Assembly: GCA_045542355.1 (NCBI GenBank) | Contig: JAZQKX010000029.1 | Coordinates: 1 to 64,000 of the forward strand | Length of the DNA stretch: 64,000 nucleotides | Origin: UMGS1532 sp045542355 | GTDB lineage: Bacteria; Bacillota; Clostridia; Oscillospirales; Acutalibacteraceae | Reading direction: 5' to 3' | In this document: piece by piece, positions 50,391-59,160 of the stretch | Position numbering within the stretch: the first letter of the stretch is position 1 | Layout: each line of letters opens with the position of its first letter | The notes under the pieces: model-generated | The model's input: only the letters and a program-made list of their open reading frames with translations | Told to the model about the DNA's origin: nothing | Databases searched by the model: none | Program-made: the position numbers and the translations under genes

Positions 50391-51335
50391 ATGTCTATAG
50401 GAGCAAATATTAAGAAGAGAAGATTTGAGCTAAGGATGTCTCAGCAGGAGTTGGCGGATGCAATGGGATACAGAACGAGGTCCACCATTGCCAAAATCGA
50501 ATCGGGTGAAAATGATGTTTCCCATAAAAAGCTTCAGAAATTTGCCGAGGTGTTAGATACCACTGTTGAGGAGTTGGTTTCAGGCTATGCATCTACCGTA
50601 TCATTTCCCGATATCACCGCCGCTCTCGACGACCCAAAGCGTAATAAAAATGTCGCTGTAATTCTTGCTGGTGGCAAAACGGGCAGAAACCGTCAGAACA
50701 TCCCCAGCCAGTTCATTAACATCCACGGTAAGCCAATATTAGTATATTGTATGGAGGTCTATCAGAATCATCCCGCTATCGACGATATATATATTGTCTG
50801 CTTAAAGGGCTGGGAGAATATAGTCAAAGCCTATGCCAAGCAATACGGCATCACAAAGCTTAAGGGTCTTATTCAGGGCGGAAACACAGGTATAGCCTCG
50901 CTGAAAAATGCCCATATATGTATAAAAAGTATGTATGACGAATCAGACCTTATAATAATACAAGAGTCCACAAGACCGCTTGTGACCACCGAAACAATTT
51001 CTAAGCTTCTGCAATCTTGTTCTGAAAAGGGTAGCGCCACTATATGCCATTCCATGAGTGAGTATGTGCAGTTTGATGTATCGGGTGACAGAGCTAAATA
51101 TGTGGATAGAAATTCCATGATAGCCATGCAGTCCCCCGAAGCCCACAGACTTAGCATAATGAACGAGGTGTTTAGTAAGGCAGAGGCTTTGGGACACCCC
51201 CTTACCGAGTCCTGCTGTACCATGCTTCTATATAATTTAGGTTATGTTATCAATTTTATAGAAAGCGGAGTGAATAATATCAAAATCACCCGCGAAGAAG
51301 ACCTTGCCGCATTCAGCGCGTTGGTTAAAGAATAG
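50391..51335 (+). CDS. Fusion of XRE regulator and IspD-like cytidylyltransferase
   Basis: 314 residues from the ATG at 50391 (AAGAGGTG upstream). Residues 1-66 are an XRE HTH (MSQQELADAMGY, STIAKIESG). Residues 85-314 follow IspD/TarI enzymes, with VAVILAGGKTGRNR, GKPILVYCMEVY, ESTRPLVTTETI and MQSPEAH. The conserved Lys of the IspD motif PKQF is replaced by Ser (PSQF), so catalysis is in doubt and the domain may sense a CDP-linked compound. It is divergent from the LicC-like and transporter genes, which it probably controls. Confidence 0.85.
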   Translation: MSIGANIKKRRFELRMSQQELADAMGYRTRSTIAKIESGENDVSHKKLQKFAEVLDTTVEELVSGYASTVSFPDITAALDDPKRNKNVAVILAGGKTGRNRQNIPSQFINIHGKPILVYCMEVYQNHPAIDDIYIVCLKGWENIVKAYAKQYGITKLKGLIQGGNTGIASLKNAHICIKSMYDESDLIIIQESTRPLVTTETISKLLQSCSEKGSATICHSMSEYVQFDVSGDRAKYVDRNSMIAMQSPEAHRLSIMNEVFSKAEALGHPLTESCCTMLLYNLGYVINFIESGVNNIKITREEDLAAFSALVKE

Positions 51336-51353
51336 GTATAATATGGAGAAAGA

Positions 51354-51390
51354 ACAAAACGGAGAGGACTCGATATCCCCTCCGTTTTGT
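51354..51390. terminator. Bidirectional terminator
   Basis: ACAAAACGGAG pairs perfectly with CTCCGTTTTGT, between the convergent fusion gene and the C39-like gene. Confidence 0.75.
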
Positions 51391-51404
51391 GAATTAGTGG
51401 TTTT

Positions 51405-51773
51405 TTACTCCGTTGAAATCTCCCAATAATACCGCCTGTTTGAGGGAGGAAAATCCTCCAAAACTCCATACTCAGGGTCGTAGAAAAGCCCCTTAAAATA
51501 AAGTGACCAGTGCCAACATTTCGGGGTTTCGAGACTGAGTAAGGCAATGGGCGGTAAGTCCCCTTTTTTGTGGCCAAGTATGCGGTTTTCAGACATAGTG
51601 ATACCCAGTGTTTTCAGGGCTTTTTTCATGTCCCTTAGAGTGGTTTCCCGCTCTGTTTTTACGATGTCGACTATATCCTCGTAAGTCAGTCCCGACAGCA
51701 TACAAAGCACCGCTTGCCCGCAGGCAAGGGGATTGGGCTCGAACATGTGGCAAACAGCATCAACCAAAGGCAT
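51405..51773 (-). CDS. Small C39-like papain-fold protein
   Basis: 122 residues from the ATG at 51773 (AAAGGAAGTG upstream). LACGQAVLCMLSG holds a candidate catalytic Cys and HWSLYFKG with FYDPEYG the His and Asp, in the order of C39 peptidases. It has neither a signal peptide nor a transporter domain. Role unknown. Confidence 0.6.
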   Translation of the reverse strand: MPLVDAVCHMFEPNPLACGQAVLCMLSGLTYEDIVDIVKTERETTLRDMKKALKTLGITMSENRILGHKKGDLPPIALLSLETPKCWHWSLYFKGLFYDPEYGVLEDFPPSNRRYYWEISTE

Positions 51774-51834
51774 TTTGGTCACTTCCTTTAACCAAATTAT
51801 ACTACATATTTCTTGGAAAATCAACTTTTGAGAA

Positions 51835-51994
51835 CTGCGCAAAATCTTCCGTGGAAGTTTTAGGGATAAGGCAAAGAGCCCTCTTGCGGTGCCCGAAATT
51901 TTCGACCGCTGCGCCATTTCGCACTCGCTGTATCCGCGCACCGGCGGCGCTCGTGCTCAATGCCCACGCCGGAACCGGCGCGGAAGTCCGCCCC
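51835..51994. other. GC-rich unexplained stretch
   Basis: Much richer in GC than the genes around it, with GCCGG/CCGGC self-complementary pieces (GCGCACCGGCGG, CGCCGGAACCGGCG). No gene with a good start. It lies between the C39-like gene and the tRNA-Ser trailer. Confidence 0.45.
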
Positions 51995-52045
51995 CTCCGC
52001 CAAACGAAAAAAGCACCCCAAAAGGGTGCTTTTCGTTTGGCGGAG
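51995..52045 (-). terminator. Long palindrome joined to the tRNA-Ser 3' end
   Basis: CTCCGCCAAACGAAAA (51995-52010) is the perfect reverse complement of 52030-52045, which covers the tRNA acceptor end, its CCA and seven trailer bases. The middle has GCACCC/GGGTGC with a T-run on the minus strand, so it also works as terminator of the tRNA transcript. Confidence 0.65.
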
Positions 52046-52131
52046 AAGGGGAGACTCGAACTCCCGCGCCGGGGTTTAGCCGACCTACGCCCTTAGCAGG
52101 GGCGCCTCGTCACCAACTTGAGTACTTCTCC
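52041..52131 (-). tRNA. tRNA-Ser(GCT)
   Basis: Minus-strand cloverleaf: acceptor GGAGAAG/CTTCTCC, anticodon loop CTGCTAA (GCT), the long variable arm of a class II tRNA, and T-arm GGGAG-TTCGAGT-CTCCC. CCA is encoded at 52040-52038. Confidence 0.95.
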
Positions 52132-52163
52132 ATGGTAACTTGTTTTGAAAATATTTAAGATGG

Positions 52164-52250
52164 CGGAGAGAGTGGGATTCGAACCCACGGTACCCGTAAG
52201 GTACGACGGTTTTCAAGACCGTTCCGTTATGACCACTTCGGTATCTCTCC
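52164..52250 (-). tRNA. tRNA-Ser(TGA)
   Basis: Minus-strand cloverleaf: acceptor GGAGAGA/TCTCTCC, anticodon stem ACGGT/ACCGT with loop CTTGAAA (TGA), long variable arm, T-arm GTGGG-TTCGAAT-CCCAC. CCA encoded at 52163-52161. Lies 32 bases upstream of tRNA-Ser(GCT) and probably shares its transcript. Confidence 0.95.
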
Positions 52251-52322
52251 ATGTTTTCAGCCTTTAAATATTAACACAATGGTAGGTGTTTGTCAATAAC
52301 TTTTTTATTTTTTATTTTTGTC

Positions 52323-52351
52323 TTGAAGTGAATCCTATAATATAGTATAAT
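52323..52351 (+). promoter_or_regulatory. Promoter of the miaB-ylbF-mutS run
   Basis: TTGAAG, a 17-base spacer and TATAAT, 43 bases before the start codon. Confidence 0.65.
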
Positions 52352-52394
52352 ATGATAGATATTATATATTCTAAAACTAATAGGTGAAATAGTA

Positions 52395-53822
52395 TTGAAA
52401 GAAACCATTAAAAACAATCACGACGAAGCGGTTTTGACCGAGCAGTTCTCCTACATGGAACGCGTACGAAAAATACTGCTTTCTAAATACAATTCCCCAC
52501 CAAAAGCTTTTATCCATACCTACGGATGTCAGCAGAATGTCAGCGACAGTGAGCGTTTGCAGGGTTTGCTTCGCGACATGGGATATGAATTCTGTGAAGA
52601 TGTTGAAAGTGCAGATTTTGTGCTTTTCAACACCTGCGCTGTTCGAGAACACGCCGAGGACAGAGTTTGGGGTAACATCGGTGTGTTGAAAAAATATAAA
52701 AAAGCCCGACCCGATATGATTATTGCGGTGTGCGGTTGCATGACCCAACAGCAAAAGAATGCCGACAGACTCAAAAAAAGCTTTCCTTATGTGGATTTGG
52801 TTTTTGGCACCTACAGCCGATGGAAATTACCCCAGTTTTTATACAAGAGGCTCAAAGGCGGTCCCCGAGTTTTCTATTTAGAAGAAACCGAGGACGATAT
52901 TAAAGAAGGATTCCCAATAAAACGTGACGGCACCTTTAAAGCATGGATACCCATTATGTACGGTTGTAACAATTTCTGCACCTACTGTATAGTGCCTTAT
53001 GTCAGAGGCAGGGAACGCTCCAGAAATCCCGAGGATATTTTGGATGAGGTAAGAAGCGTTGTAGGGAACGGCTGTCGCGAGATAACCTTGCTCGGTCAGA
53101 ATGTAAATTCCTACGGCAAGGGTGATGCCCACGGCGTCAACTTTGCAAAGCTTTTAAGACTTATAAACGATGTTGAGGGTGACTTCAGGATAAGGTTTAT
53201 GACCTCTCATCCAAAGGATTGCACCGAGGAGCTTTTAGACGCTATGCGGGACTGCGAGAAGGTTTGCCGTCATCTGCACCTACCTGTGCAATCGGGTAGC
53301 GACAGAATCCTCAAAGCCATGAATCGCCACTACAATAGGGAAACCTATATGAAGCTCATAGAGGGCGCAAAGCAAAGAATGCCTGACCTCGAGCTGACAA
53401 GTGATATAATCGTGGGCTTCCCCGGGGAGACCTATGAGGATTTTTGCGATACAGTATCCCTTGTGGAGCAGGTGGGGTATCAAAGCCTTTTCACCTTTAT
53501 CTACTCACCTCGAAACGGCACTCCCGCCGCAGAACTTCCCGACCCTGTAAGCCGAGAGGAAAAGGGTAAATGGTTTAGTGAGCTTTTGGCGGTGCAGGAG
53601 AAAATCGGAGACGAGATAACCGCCGGTCACGTGGGCAAAACCTATCGTGTCCTTTGCGAGGACGAGGGCAGACAAGTGGGCTTTGTTGCAGGAAGAACAG
53701 ACGGCAATACCGTCATTGAATTTGAGGGAGATAAATCCCTCGTCGGAAATTTTGTAAGGGTTAAAGTAACCGCTCTCGGCAGTGTGCTTGAGGGCGAGAT
53801 AGTAAAAAATTCGGAGGAATAA
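52395..53822 (+). CDS. miaB: tRNA-2-methylthio-N6-isopentenyladenosine synthase MiaB
   Basis: 475 residues from a TTG with TAGGTGAAA upstream. The N-terminal MTTase domain has Cys in HTYGCQQN, FNTCAVRE and VCGCMTQ for one [4Fe-4S] cluster; radical-SAM CNNFCTYCIVP binds the second; a TRAM domain ends the protein. It adds the methylthio group to i6A37 of tRNA; MiaA, encoded downstream, makes that i6A. Confidence 0.95.
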   Translation: MKETIKNNHDEAVLTEQFSYMERVRKILLSKYNSPPKAFIHTYGCQQNVSDSERLQGLLRDMGYEFCEDVESADFVLFNTCAVREHAEDRVWGNIGVLKKYKKARPDMIIAVCGCMTQQQKNADRLKKSFPYVDLVFGTYSRWKLPQFLYKRLKGGPRVFYLEETEDDIKEGFPIKRDGTFKAWIPIMYGCNNFCTYCIVPYVRGRERSRNPEDILDEVRSVVGNGCREITLLGQNVNSYGKGDAHGVNFAKLLRLINDVEGDFRIRFMTSHPKDCTEELLDAMRDCEKVCRHLHLPVQSGSDRILKAMNRHYNRETYMKLIEGAKQRMPDLELTSDIIVGFPGETYEDFCDTVSLVEQVGYQSLFTFIYSPRNGTPAAELPDPVSREEKGKWFSELLAVQEKIGDEITAGHVGKTYRVLCEDEGRQVGFVAGRTDGNTVIEFEGDKSLVGNFVRVKVTALGSVLEGEIVKNSEE

Positions 53823-53824
53823 AA

Positions 53825-54232
53825 ATGGATAAAATTTTAGAAACTACCAGAGAACTTTGTAAGCTTATTCAAGGAGAGGAATGCTTTAAGGTTTATGTTG
53901 CCGCAAAGGAGGCAAACGATGCCGACGAGGATTTGCAAAAGAAGATAGGTGAATTCAACCTTATCCGTCTTTCCATGGATCAGGAGCTTTCAAAGGAAGA
54001 TAAAGACGAAGAAAAAATCAAGGCATTCAACGAGGAATTAAGAGCCGCCTATGCTGCGGTTATTTCCACAAGCAGCATGCAAACTTTCCAGACCTCCAAG
54101 CAGGAGTTGGACAAGCTTGTAAACGGAATCTACGGTGTAATCTCCCGTGCTCTTTCGGGCGAAAACCCCGACGAACTTGATTTCGTTCAGGGTTGCAGCG
54201 GTGACTGCTCAGGATGTAGCGGTTGTCATTAA
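53825..54232 (+). CDS. YlbF/YmcA family protein with Cys-rich tail
   Basis: 135 residues, 2 bases after miaB. The helical YlbF domain fills residues 1-115; the tail GCSGDCSGCSGCH has four Cys in ten residues, fit for an iron-sulfur cluster. In B. subtilis YlbF, YmcA and YaaT form a [4Fe-4S]-carrying complex that acts with RNase Y in mRNA maturation. The pairing with miaB, itself an Fe-S enzyme, is common in clostridia. Confidence 0.85.
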   Translation: MDKILETTRELCKLIQGEECFKVYVAAKEANDADEDLQKKIGEFNLIRLSMDQELSKEDKDEEKIKAFNEELRAAYAAVISTSSMQTFQTSKQELDKLVNGIYGVISRALSGENPDELDFVQGCSGDCSGCSGCH

Positions 54233-54333
54233 TTTTTAGGTGAAAATTTGGAAATAAATTTCGGTTTTTCTCGCCGTATTTTCCCGTTTTTTGCGGATAA
54301 TCAAAATAAACCAGAAATGGACCGGTGTAAAAA

Positions 54334-56940
54334 ATGGCTGAATTATCGCCCATGATGCGGCAATATTTAGAAATTAAAGAACAAAATCCCGACTCCCTTC
54401 TCTTTTTCAGATTAGGTGACTTCTACGAAATGTTTTTCGAGGATGCAAAAACCGCCTCTGAGGAGCTTGACCTAGTGCTGACAGGTCGCGACTGCGGTCT
54501 CGAAGAACGCGCCCCTATGTGCGGTGTGCCTTACCACAGCTGTGAGGCATACATAGGCCGTCTTATAGCAAAGGGCTATAGGGTTGCCATATGTGAGCAG
54601 ACCGAGGACCCCTCAAAAGCCAAGGGATTGGTGCGCCGCGAGGTTGTGAATATAGTAACACCGGGTACGGTTATCGAAGACAGTATGCTGGACGAGGCGC
54701 GTAACAACTATCTTTCAGCCGTTTACTACGGCGAGGGTAAGTGTGGTGTTTGCTTTGTCGACGCGTCAACAGGACTTCTGCATCTCACTGAGCTTGGCGG
54801 CGACGAAACCGACCAGCGCCTTATAGGTGAGCTGGGAAGATTCATGCCCCGCGAAATGTTGGTTGAGGGCAGTGTGAAAACCCACGCGGAAGTGCTGGAG
54901 TTTTTAGAGACCCGTATAAACTGCCGTATCACCGAGCGAAGCGGAGAAGCCTTTTCCTATCCCATTCTTAAAAACTGCATTTTAGACCATTTCGGTGCTG
55001 TAAGTCTTGAGGAGTTAGGACTGGGTGATGAATCTCCCGCCACCGTGGCTTTAGGCGCGGCGCTTCTCTATCTCTATGAGACCCGTAAAACAGGTCTCGA
55101 TACCATTTCTAACATTGACTACTATTCCGATTCTCAGTATATGAGGCTGGATATCAGCGCAATGCGAAATCTTGAGCTTTGCGAAACCATGAGGGGCGGA
55201 GACAAGAGAGGCTCTCTCCTTTGGGTGTTGGATAAAACCAAAACCGCCATGGGTAAACGCCGACTTCGCGGTATGGTGGAACAGCCTCTGATGAGCATGA
55301 ACGATATAAATTCAAGACTCAACGCGGTGGAGGAACTGTATAATTCTCCCGTTATCCGCGGTGAGCTTCGCGAGGCTCTGGGCGGCATCAAGGATTTTGA
55401 GAGACTTATGTCCCGCATTATCTACGGAACTGCAGGCGCTCGTGAGCTTAATACCCTTAAAGAAACCATATATCAGCTTCCTATTCTTCATTCTCAGCTG
55501 TCGGGTTGTGAGACCAAACTGCTGAAGACCATTTTAAGCGATATTGATTTGCTTTCGGACATTGCCGAGGAAATCGAAAAAACCATTGCCGACGAGCCTG
55601 CTGCGCTTGTGCGTGAGGGTGGAATAATCCGTGAGGGCTTTTCCAAAGAGGTGGACGAGCTTCGCCTCGACCTCAGCGACGGCAAGAACTTCATAACAAG
55701 GGTTGAAACTGCCGAGCGAGAAAACACAGGCATAAAGACCCTAAAGGTTAGATACAACAAGGTTTTTGGTTATTATATCGAGGTTCCCAATAGCTTTAAG
55801 GGTGAGGTGCCGGAGCATTATATCCGTAAGCAGACCCTCACCAACTGTGAGAGATACATAACCGACGAATTAAAGGCTCTTGAAAGCAGAGTGCTGGGTG
55901 CCCGTGAACAGGTCAACCGACTGGAATATGAGATATTCGATGCCCTCAGAACCCGTGTGGCAAATGAGAGGGTAAGAATTATGAAAACCGCCGACGCTGT
56001 GGCAAGGCTGGATGCAATCTGTTCTTTGAGCGAGGTGGCGGTAAGAAACAACTATAACCGCCCAAGGCTTAACACAGCGGGTAAGCTGTCCATCGGCGAC
56101 GGCAGACACCCTGTGGTGGAGCTCATAAGCCGTACTCCCTTTGTGCCCAACGATACCGCCCTCGATTTAGGGGACAACCGTTGCGCAATAATCACAGGTC
56201 CCAATATGGCGGGTAAATCCACCTATATGCGACAGGTAGCCCTTATCACAATCATGGCGCAAATTGGCTCCTTCGTCCCTGCCACAAACGCTGACATCGG
56301 CATTTGCGACGCGGTGTATACAAGGGTTGGAGCCTCCGACGACCTTTCTGCAGGACAGTCTACCTTTATGGTGGAAATGAGCGAGGTTGCATACATTCTT
56401 AAAAACGCCACCGACAGAAGTCTGCTTATCCTCGACGAAATCGGCAGAGGCACCTCAACCTACGATGGAATGTCCATTGCCCGCGCTGTGCTGGAGTATT
56501 GTGCCGACCGCAAGAAACTGGGTGCAAAAACCCTTTTTGCCACCCATTACCATGAGCTGACAACCCTTGAAAACGAGCTTTCTGGAATAAAGAACTATAA
56601 CATTGCCGCCAAGAAGCGAGGCGATGATATAATCTTCCTCCGCCGAATTGTAAGGGGCGGAGCCGACCAGAGCTATGGTATAGAGGTTGCCAAGCTGTCA
56701 GGAATCCCCTTAGGGGTAATTAACCGAGCAAAGCAGATTCTTAAAAATATCGAAAGCGAGGGACTCAAGCTCCCTGTGGTCAAGGCAAATGACCAACCCA
56801 CCGACCAGCTTTCCATTCGCACTATGGGTGCGGATTCTATGCTTGAAGATATAAAGCTAATCGATGTCAACACCCTTACCCCAATAGAAGCCTTGCAAAC
56901 TCTTTACGAACTCTGTGACAAGGCAAAAAACATTGGGTGA
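54334..56940 (+). CDS. mutS: DNA mismatch repair protein MutS
   Basis: 868 residues. The mismatch-reading GDFYEMFFEDA (Phe-x-Glu) is at about 28-38; the ATPase has TGPNMAGKSTYMRQ, LLILDEIGRGTSTYDGMSI and FATHYHEL, ending in the family C-terminus. It binds mismatches and recruits MutL, encoded 200 bases downstream. Confidence 0.97.
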   Translation: MAELSPMMRQYLEIKEQNPDSLLFFRLGDFYEMFFEDAKTASEELDLVLTGRDCGLEERAPMCGVPYHSCEAYIGRLIAKGYRVAICEQTEDPSKAKGLVRREVVNIVTPGTVIEDSMLDEARNNYLSAVYYGEGKCGVCFVDASTGLLHLTELGGDETDQRLIGELGRFMPREMLVEGSVKTHAEVLEFLETRINCRITERSGEAFSYPILKNCILDHFGAVSLEELGLGDESPATVALGAALLYLYETRKTGLDTISNIDYYSDSQYMRLDISAMRNLELCETMRGGDKRGSLLWVLDKTKTAMGKRRLRGMVEQPLMSMNDINSRLNAVEELYNSPVIRGELREALGGIKDFERLMSRIIYGTAGARELNTLKETIYQLPILHSQLSGCETKLLKTILSDIDLLSDIAEEIEKTIADEPAALVREGGIIREGFSKEVDELRLDLSDGKNFITRVETAERENTGIKTLKVRYNKVFGYYIEVPNSFKGEVPEHYIRKQTLTNCERYITDELKALESRVLGAREQVNRLEYEIFDALRTRVANERVRIMKTADAVARLDAICSLSEVAVRNNYNRPRLNTAGKLSIGDGRHPVVELISRTPFVPNDTALDLGDNRCAIITGPNMAGKSTYMRQVALITIMAQIGSFVPATNADIGICDAVYTRVGASDDLSAGQSTFMVEMSEVAYILKNATDRSLLILDEIGRGTSTYDGMSIARAVLEYCADRKKLGAKTLFATHYHELTTLENELSGIKNYNIAAKKRGDDIIFLRRIVRGGADQSYGIEVAKLSGIPLGVINRAKQILKNIESEGLKLPVVKANDQPTDQLSIRTMGADSMLEDIKLIDVNTLTPIEALQTLYELCDKAKNIG

Positions 56941-57140
56941 CAATCTCCAAATCAGTTTCGATTCCTATTGTCGTATTTTCCCGTTTTCCTTGCGTTCATT
57001 TTTGTAAGGCACAAAGCCTTACTGCAAATTTCACGCTTCGCCTATCGGAAAAATCCGTTCAAGATGAACACTTACTGATTCGTATATCGTCACCAAGGGT
57101 GACAACCAAATTTAGCAAAACTTAGAAAAGGAGAAGAACA

Positions 57141-59126
57141 ATGGCGAAAATAAATGTGTTGGATCGCCAGACCGCCGAGCTGATAGCGGCGGGCGAGGTT
57201 GTTGAACGACCCGCCTCTGCCATAAAAGAGCTTGTGGAAAACTCAATAGATGCAGGCGCAACAGCCATCACTGTGGAAATTGAGCAGGGCGGCATTGTTC
57301 TCATGCGAATAACCGACAACGGTTGCGGAATAGCCTCCGAAGATGTGCCTAAAGCATTTCTTCGCCATGCCACAAGCAAAATCGCCACAGAGCGGGATTT
57401 AGACAACATAGGTACCCTTGGCTTTCGCGGTGAGGCTTTAGCGGCAATCAGTGCAGTTTCCCGAGTGTCCATGATTACCCGCCGTCCTGAGGATGAGGAG
57501 GGAACTCACTATAGCATCCACGGCGGTGAGGAGCAGTTCTGCGACAGCATCGGCTGTGCCACAGGAACAATCATTGAGGTGCGGGATTTATTTTATAACA
57601 CCCCCGCTCGAATGAAGTTTCTTAAAAAGGATATCAAAGAGGGAGCAAATGTTGCCACTATAGTCGACCGAATGGCGCTTTCTCACCCTGAAATTTCCTT
57701 TAAATTCATCCGCGACGGCAAACAGCAGTTGGTGACCCAAGGTAACGGCAAACTGTATGATGCGGTTTATTCCGTCCTAGGTCGTGATATAGCCCTTGGC
57801 ACATTGCCGATAGACTATACCCATAACGGTGTCAGGGTCAGCGGTCTTATCTGCAAACCCTTTAAGTGCCGACCCAACCGAAATCTTCAGCTGGTGTTTT
57901 TAAACGGCAGATTTGTTAAATCCGCCACTGCTATGGCGGCGCTGGATGTTGGATATAAAAACTCCGCAATGGTGGGCAAATTCCCATATTGCATAATTAA
58001 TATTGAAATGCCACCCGAAATGGTGGATGTAAATGTACACCCTGCAAAGACCGAGGTGCGTTTTTCCGACGAGAGCCGAGTCTTTGATACCATTCGCTTC
58101 GGTGTGAAAAACGCCCTGTCGGCTGACGAGTCCCGACCTCAGTTTAATGTGGCGGCAGAGAAAAAGCAGATAAGAATGACCGCCGATGAATTCATGCGGG
58201 AAATTGAGGGAGATAAATATAAAATCTCTTCAAAAACCGTGGGAGAAAACGTGGCTATACCTGTGGAAAATAAAACTCCTCAGGAAAATAAGAACCCCAC
58301 CCGCCATACGCAATTAAAATTGCGGGCGGGTACCCCGGAACCTTGCAGTTTTCACAATAAAAAGCCACCAACCATTTTCACCGCTGAGGATTTAATGCTA
58401 CGGGACAGCGGGAACAACTTGATGAAAGGAATAAAAATTCCGAAAACTGATATTGACGTGGCGGTAGAACCTGAGATCACCCCTTCCCCAAAGACCGAAG
58501 TTTCTGTGAAAGAAGAAAAGCCAGAGGAGAAGAAGTCCCAGGCAGAGGAAATTAAACAGAGGGTCACGGCGAGGTTTATCGGTGAAGCCTTTAAAACCTA
58601 TATAATCGCGGAATTAGAGGATAAAATAATCCTCATAGATAAACACGCATCCCATGAAAGAATAATCTACGAAAAGCTAAAGGGGGATGCAAGGGCGGAA
58701 AGTCAGCTTTTGCTTACCTCAAGAAACATAACCCTTCCCAAGGATGAATATGCGACAATTCTCGAAAATCTCCCTCTTTTAGAGGAGTCAGGTTTCGATA
58801 TCGAGGATTTTGGCATGGGAGCGGTTATTGTCCGCGCCGTGCCATCAAACCTCGGAGACGAGGATATTTATTCTCTGCTCTGCGAAATAGCCGATAGCCT
58901 CACCACACGTAACTCTGTAGAAACCGAGAGGCTGGATAATATTTACCACACCGTTGCCTGTAAAGCGGCAACAAAGGCGGGATATACCTCCAGTGAGCCT
59001 CAGCTTATCGAGCTTATGAATCAGGTATTGAACAATCCCAATATACGTTACTGCCCCCATGGACGTCCCGTGGCAGTGGAAATGGATAAAAAAGCAATCG
59101 AAAAGCTTTTCGGACGTCTGAAATAA
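57141..59126 (+). CDS. mutL: DNA mismatch repair protein MutL, with repeat in linker
   Basis: 661 residues (AAAAGGAG upstream). GHKL ATPase domain: ELVENSIDAGA, DNGCGI, GFRGEALAAIS. The C-terminal domain has DKHASHERIIYE, the nicking-endonuclease motif (usually DQHAxxE), and CPHGRPVAV. Between them, residues about 383-408 are encoded by the 76-bp palindromic repeat at 58287-58362, read in frame. The linker is flexible and variable in MutL, so it can accept an insertion. Confidence 0.96.
   Translation: MAKINVLDRQTAELIAAGEVVERPASAIKELVENSIDAGATAITVEIEQGGIVLMRITDNGCGIASEDVPKAFLRHATSKIATERDLDNIGTLGFRGEALAAISAVSRVSMITRRPEDEEGTHYSIHGGEEQFCDSIGCATGTIIEVRDLFYNTPARMKFLKKDIKEGANVATIVDRMALSHPEISFKFIRDGKQQLVTQGNGKLYDAVYSVLGRDIALGTLPIDYTHNGVRVSGLICKPFKCRPNRNLQLVFLNGRFVKSATAMAALDVGYKNSAMVGKFPYCIINIEMPPEMVDVNVHPAKTEVRFSDESRVFDTIRFGVKNALSADESRPQFNVAAEKKQIRMTADEFMREIEGDKYKISSKTVGENVAIPVENKTPQENKNPTRHTQLKLRAGTPEPCSFHNKKPPTIFTAEDLMLRDSGNNLMKGIKIPKTDIDVAVEPEITPSPKTEVSVKEEKPEEKKSQAEEIKQRVTARFIGEAFKTYIIAELEDKIILIDKHASHERIIYEKLKGDARAESQLLLTSRNITLPKDEYATILENLPLLEESGFDIEDFGMGAVIVRAVPSNLGDEDIYSLLCEIADSLTTRNSVETERLDNIYHTVACKAATKAGYTSSEPQLIELMNQVLNNPNIRYCPHGRPVAVEMDKKAIEKLFGRLK
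58287..58362 (+). repeat. 76-bp palindromic repeat inside mutL
   Basis: Second copy of the element at 41408-41483 (72 of 76 identical). It is translated in the mutL frame as NKNPTRHTQLKLRAGTPEP and a few more residues. The frame is kept, which suits an insertion of a multiple of three bases. For example, the 67 bases between the outer TA pairs plus a duplicated TA would make 69. Confidence 0.85.
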
Positions 59127-59160
59127 ATTTTTAACCACTTAATTCGAAAGAGGTGATTTC

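Noticed and set aside
51608..52158. Plus-strand ORFs of 162 and 89 codons over the tRNA-Ser region
   Set aside because: They run antisense through the C39-like gene, the GC-rich block and the tRNA genes, with no ribosome binding site; shadows.
56937..57125. ORF between mutS and mutL
   Set aside because: No ribosome binding site and no protein-like composition; the gap holds small stems such as GTAAGGC/GCCTTAC and GTCACC/GGTGAC instead.
58287..58362. Frameshift or sequencing error in mutL
   Set aside because: The frame stays open across the repeat and both conserved domains flank it in the same frame.
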